A stretch of DNA of 64,000 nt, taken from assembly GCA_900552265.1 (NCBI GenBank), contig URZE01000007.1, positions 1 to 64,000 of the forward strand, read 5' to 3'. The notes beneath the pieces are model-generated. The model was not told the origin of the DNA. It did no database searches and was given only the letters and a program-made list of their open reading frames with translations. Positions 63,698 through 64,000 of the stretch are shown one piece after another (within the stretch, counting starts at the first letter, position 1; each line of letters begins with the position of its first letter). The translations under genes and the position numbers were made by a program. Source of the DNA: an uncultured Oscillospiraceae bacterium (lineage in GTDB: Bacteria; Bacillota; Clostridia; Oscillospirales; Acutalibacteraceae).

Positions 63698-64000
63698 ATG
63701 GAAAAGTATGAATATTTAAGAAAAATTTCGTTTGAAGAAATAAAAGAAAAATTACCTGAGCGGTTTCCCGAGTCCCACAAGGGTACTTTTGGGAAACTTT
63801 TGTGTATTTGCGGAAGTAAAAACATGCCTGGAGCGGCTTATTTTTGTGCTGAATCGGCTGTTAAATGCGGAGTAGGATTGGTAAAAACAGTAATACCTGA
63901 ATCTATATATGTAGCAACTTCTAAGAAAATATCCGAAACAGTATTTTTTATAGCAAAGGAAGATAATGAAGGATTTATTTCTGAGAGTTCTCTTGAAGAT
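63698..64000 (+). CDS. nnrD: ADP/ATP-dependent NAD(P)H-hydrate dehydratase (partial)
   Basis: First 101 residues of a YjeF-C/ribokinase-like dehydratase, cut off by the window edge. It repairs hydrated NAD(P)H. Recognised by HKGTFGKLLCICGS and MPGAAYFCAESAVKCGVGLVKT, the start of the Rossmann-like core. No epimerase domain precedes it, so this looks like the stand-alone dehydratase. It begins directly after acpS. Confidence 0.85.
   Translation, partial: MEKYEYLRKISFEEIKEKLPERFPESHKGTFGKLLCICGSKNMPGAAYFCAESAVKCGVGLVKTVIPESIYVATSKKISETVFFIAKEDNEGFISESSLED

Overview
The window is AT-rich DNA from a low-GC, Gram-positive, spore-forming member of the Clostridia, most likely an Oscillospirales/Ruminococcaceae-like gut or gut-associated anaerobe. 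The evidence is: strong AGGAGG-type ribosome binding sites with frequent TTG and GTG starts; pyruvate:ferredoxin oxidoreductase (nifJ) and formate-THF ligase (fhs), typical of strict anaerobes; the sporulation genes spo0A, spoIVB and a spoIIM-like gene; a CdaR-type regulator in front of ftsEX; and several small families seen mostly in that order. No taxonomic search was possible, so this placement is inferred from gene content.

Layout. 1-4.1 kb is a decayed accessory zone: a broken large serine recombinase, tRNA-Arg, two small membrane or exported proteins, tRNA-Ser and about 1.4 kb of degenerate sequence. 4.1-7 kb holds a DUF421 membrane protein, a short proline-tRNA ligase without the editing insert, and a small secreted protein. 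7.2-12.9 kb is a cell-division block: CdaR regulator, ftsE, ftsX, an M23 murein hydrolase with coiled coil, an S41-like protein that has lost its catalytic residues, and comFC. 12.9-15.7 kb is a second accessory island: an IS200 remnant, a 43-residue Cys/Gly peptide on the minus strand, and a 623-residue membrane AAA+ ATPase whose N-terminus looks like a Nif11-type peptide leader ending in a Val-Ser-Gly-Gly motif. 15.8-33 kb is mostly core: tyrS, rpoB-rpoC, a D-Ala-D-Ala carboxypeptidase, an S1-domain protein, nifJ, rplM-rpsI, a DegV (FakB-type) protein and rpsT. 33.1-34.5 kb holds two tandem IS200-type elements, each with an apparent transposase lesion.

34.7-39.6 kb is a complete SipW/TasA-type surface-fibre operon with two ER-type signal peptidases, three camelysin/TasA-like or related exported proteins, a sortase-motif protein and a prealbumin-like protein, all behind one good promoter. 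40.1-41.1 kb is an orphan minus-strand gene. 41.2-64 kb is core again: fhs, a processive glycolipid glycosyltransferase, fmt, a VanY-type carboxypeptidase, prfA, ywlC, a lytic transglycosylase, an M18 aminopeptidase, spo0A-spoIVB, spoIIM-like, an RluA-family pseudouridine synthase, radC, secG, rny, ymdB, fakA, recG, acpS and the start of nnrD.

How the genes work together. FtsEX normally gates the M23 hydrolase next to it, and the dead S41 protein may have become structural or regulatory in that complex. The two SipW peptidases should process the neighbouring TasA-like precursors into an extracellular fibre. FakA (59.6 kb) and the DegV protein (31.9 kb) are likely the kinase and fatty-acid carrier of one exogenous fatty-acid system. 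The most unusual candidates are the leader-AAA+ fusion with its divergent Cys-rich peptide, the non-catalytic S41 protein in the ftsEX operon, and the IS200 leaders that form ribosome-site-masking hairpins from different primary sequences. I saw no CRISPR array, rRNA or T-box.
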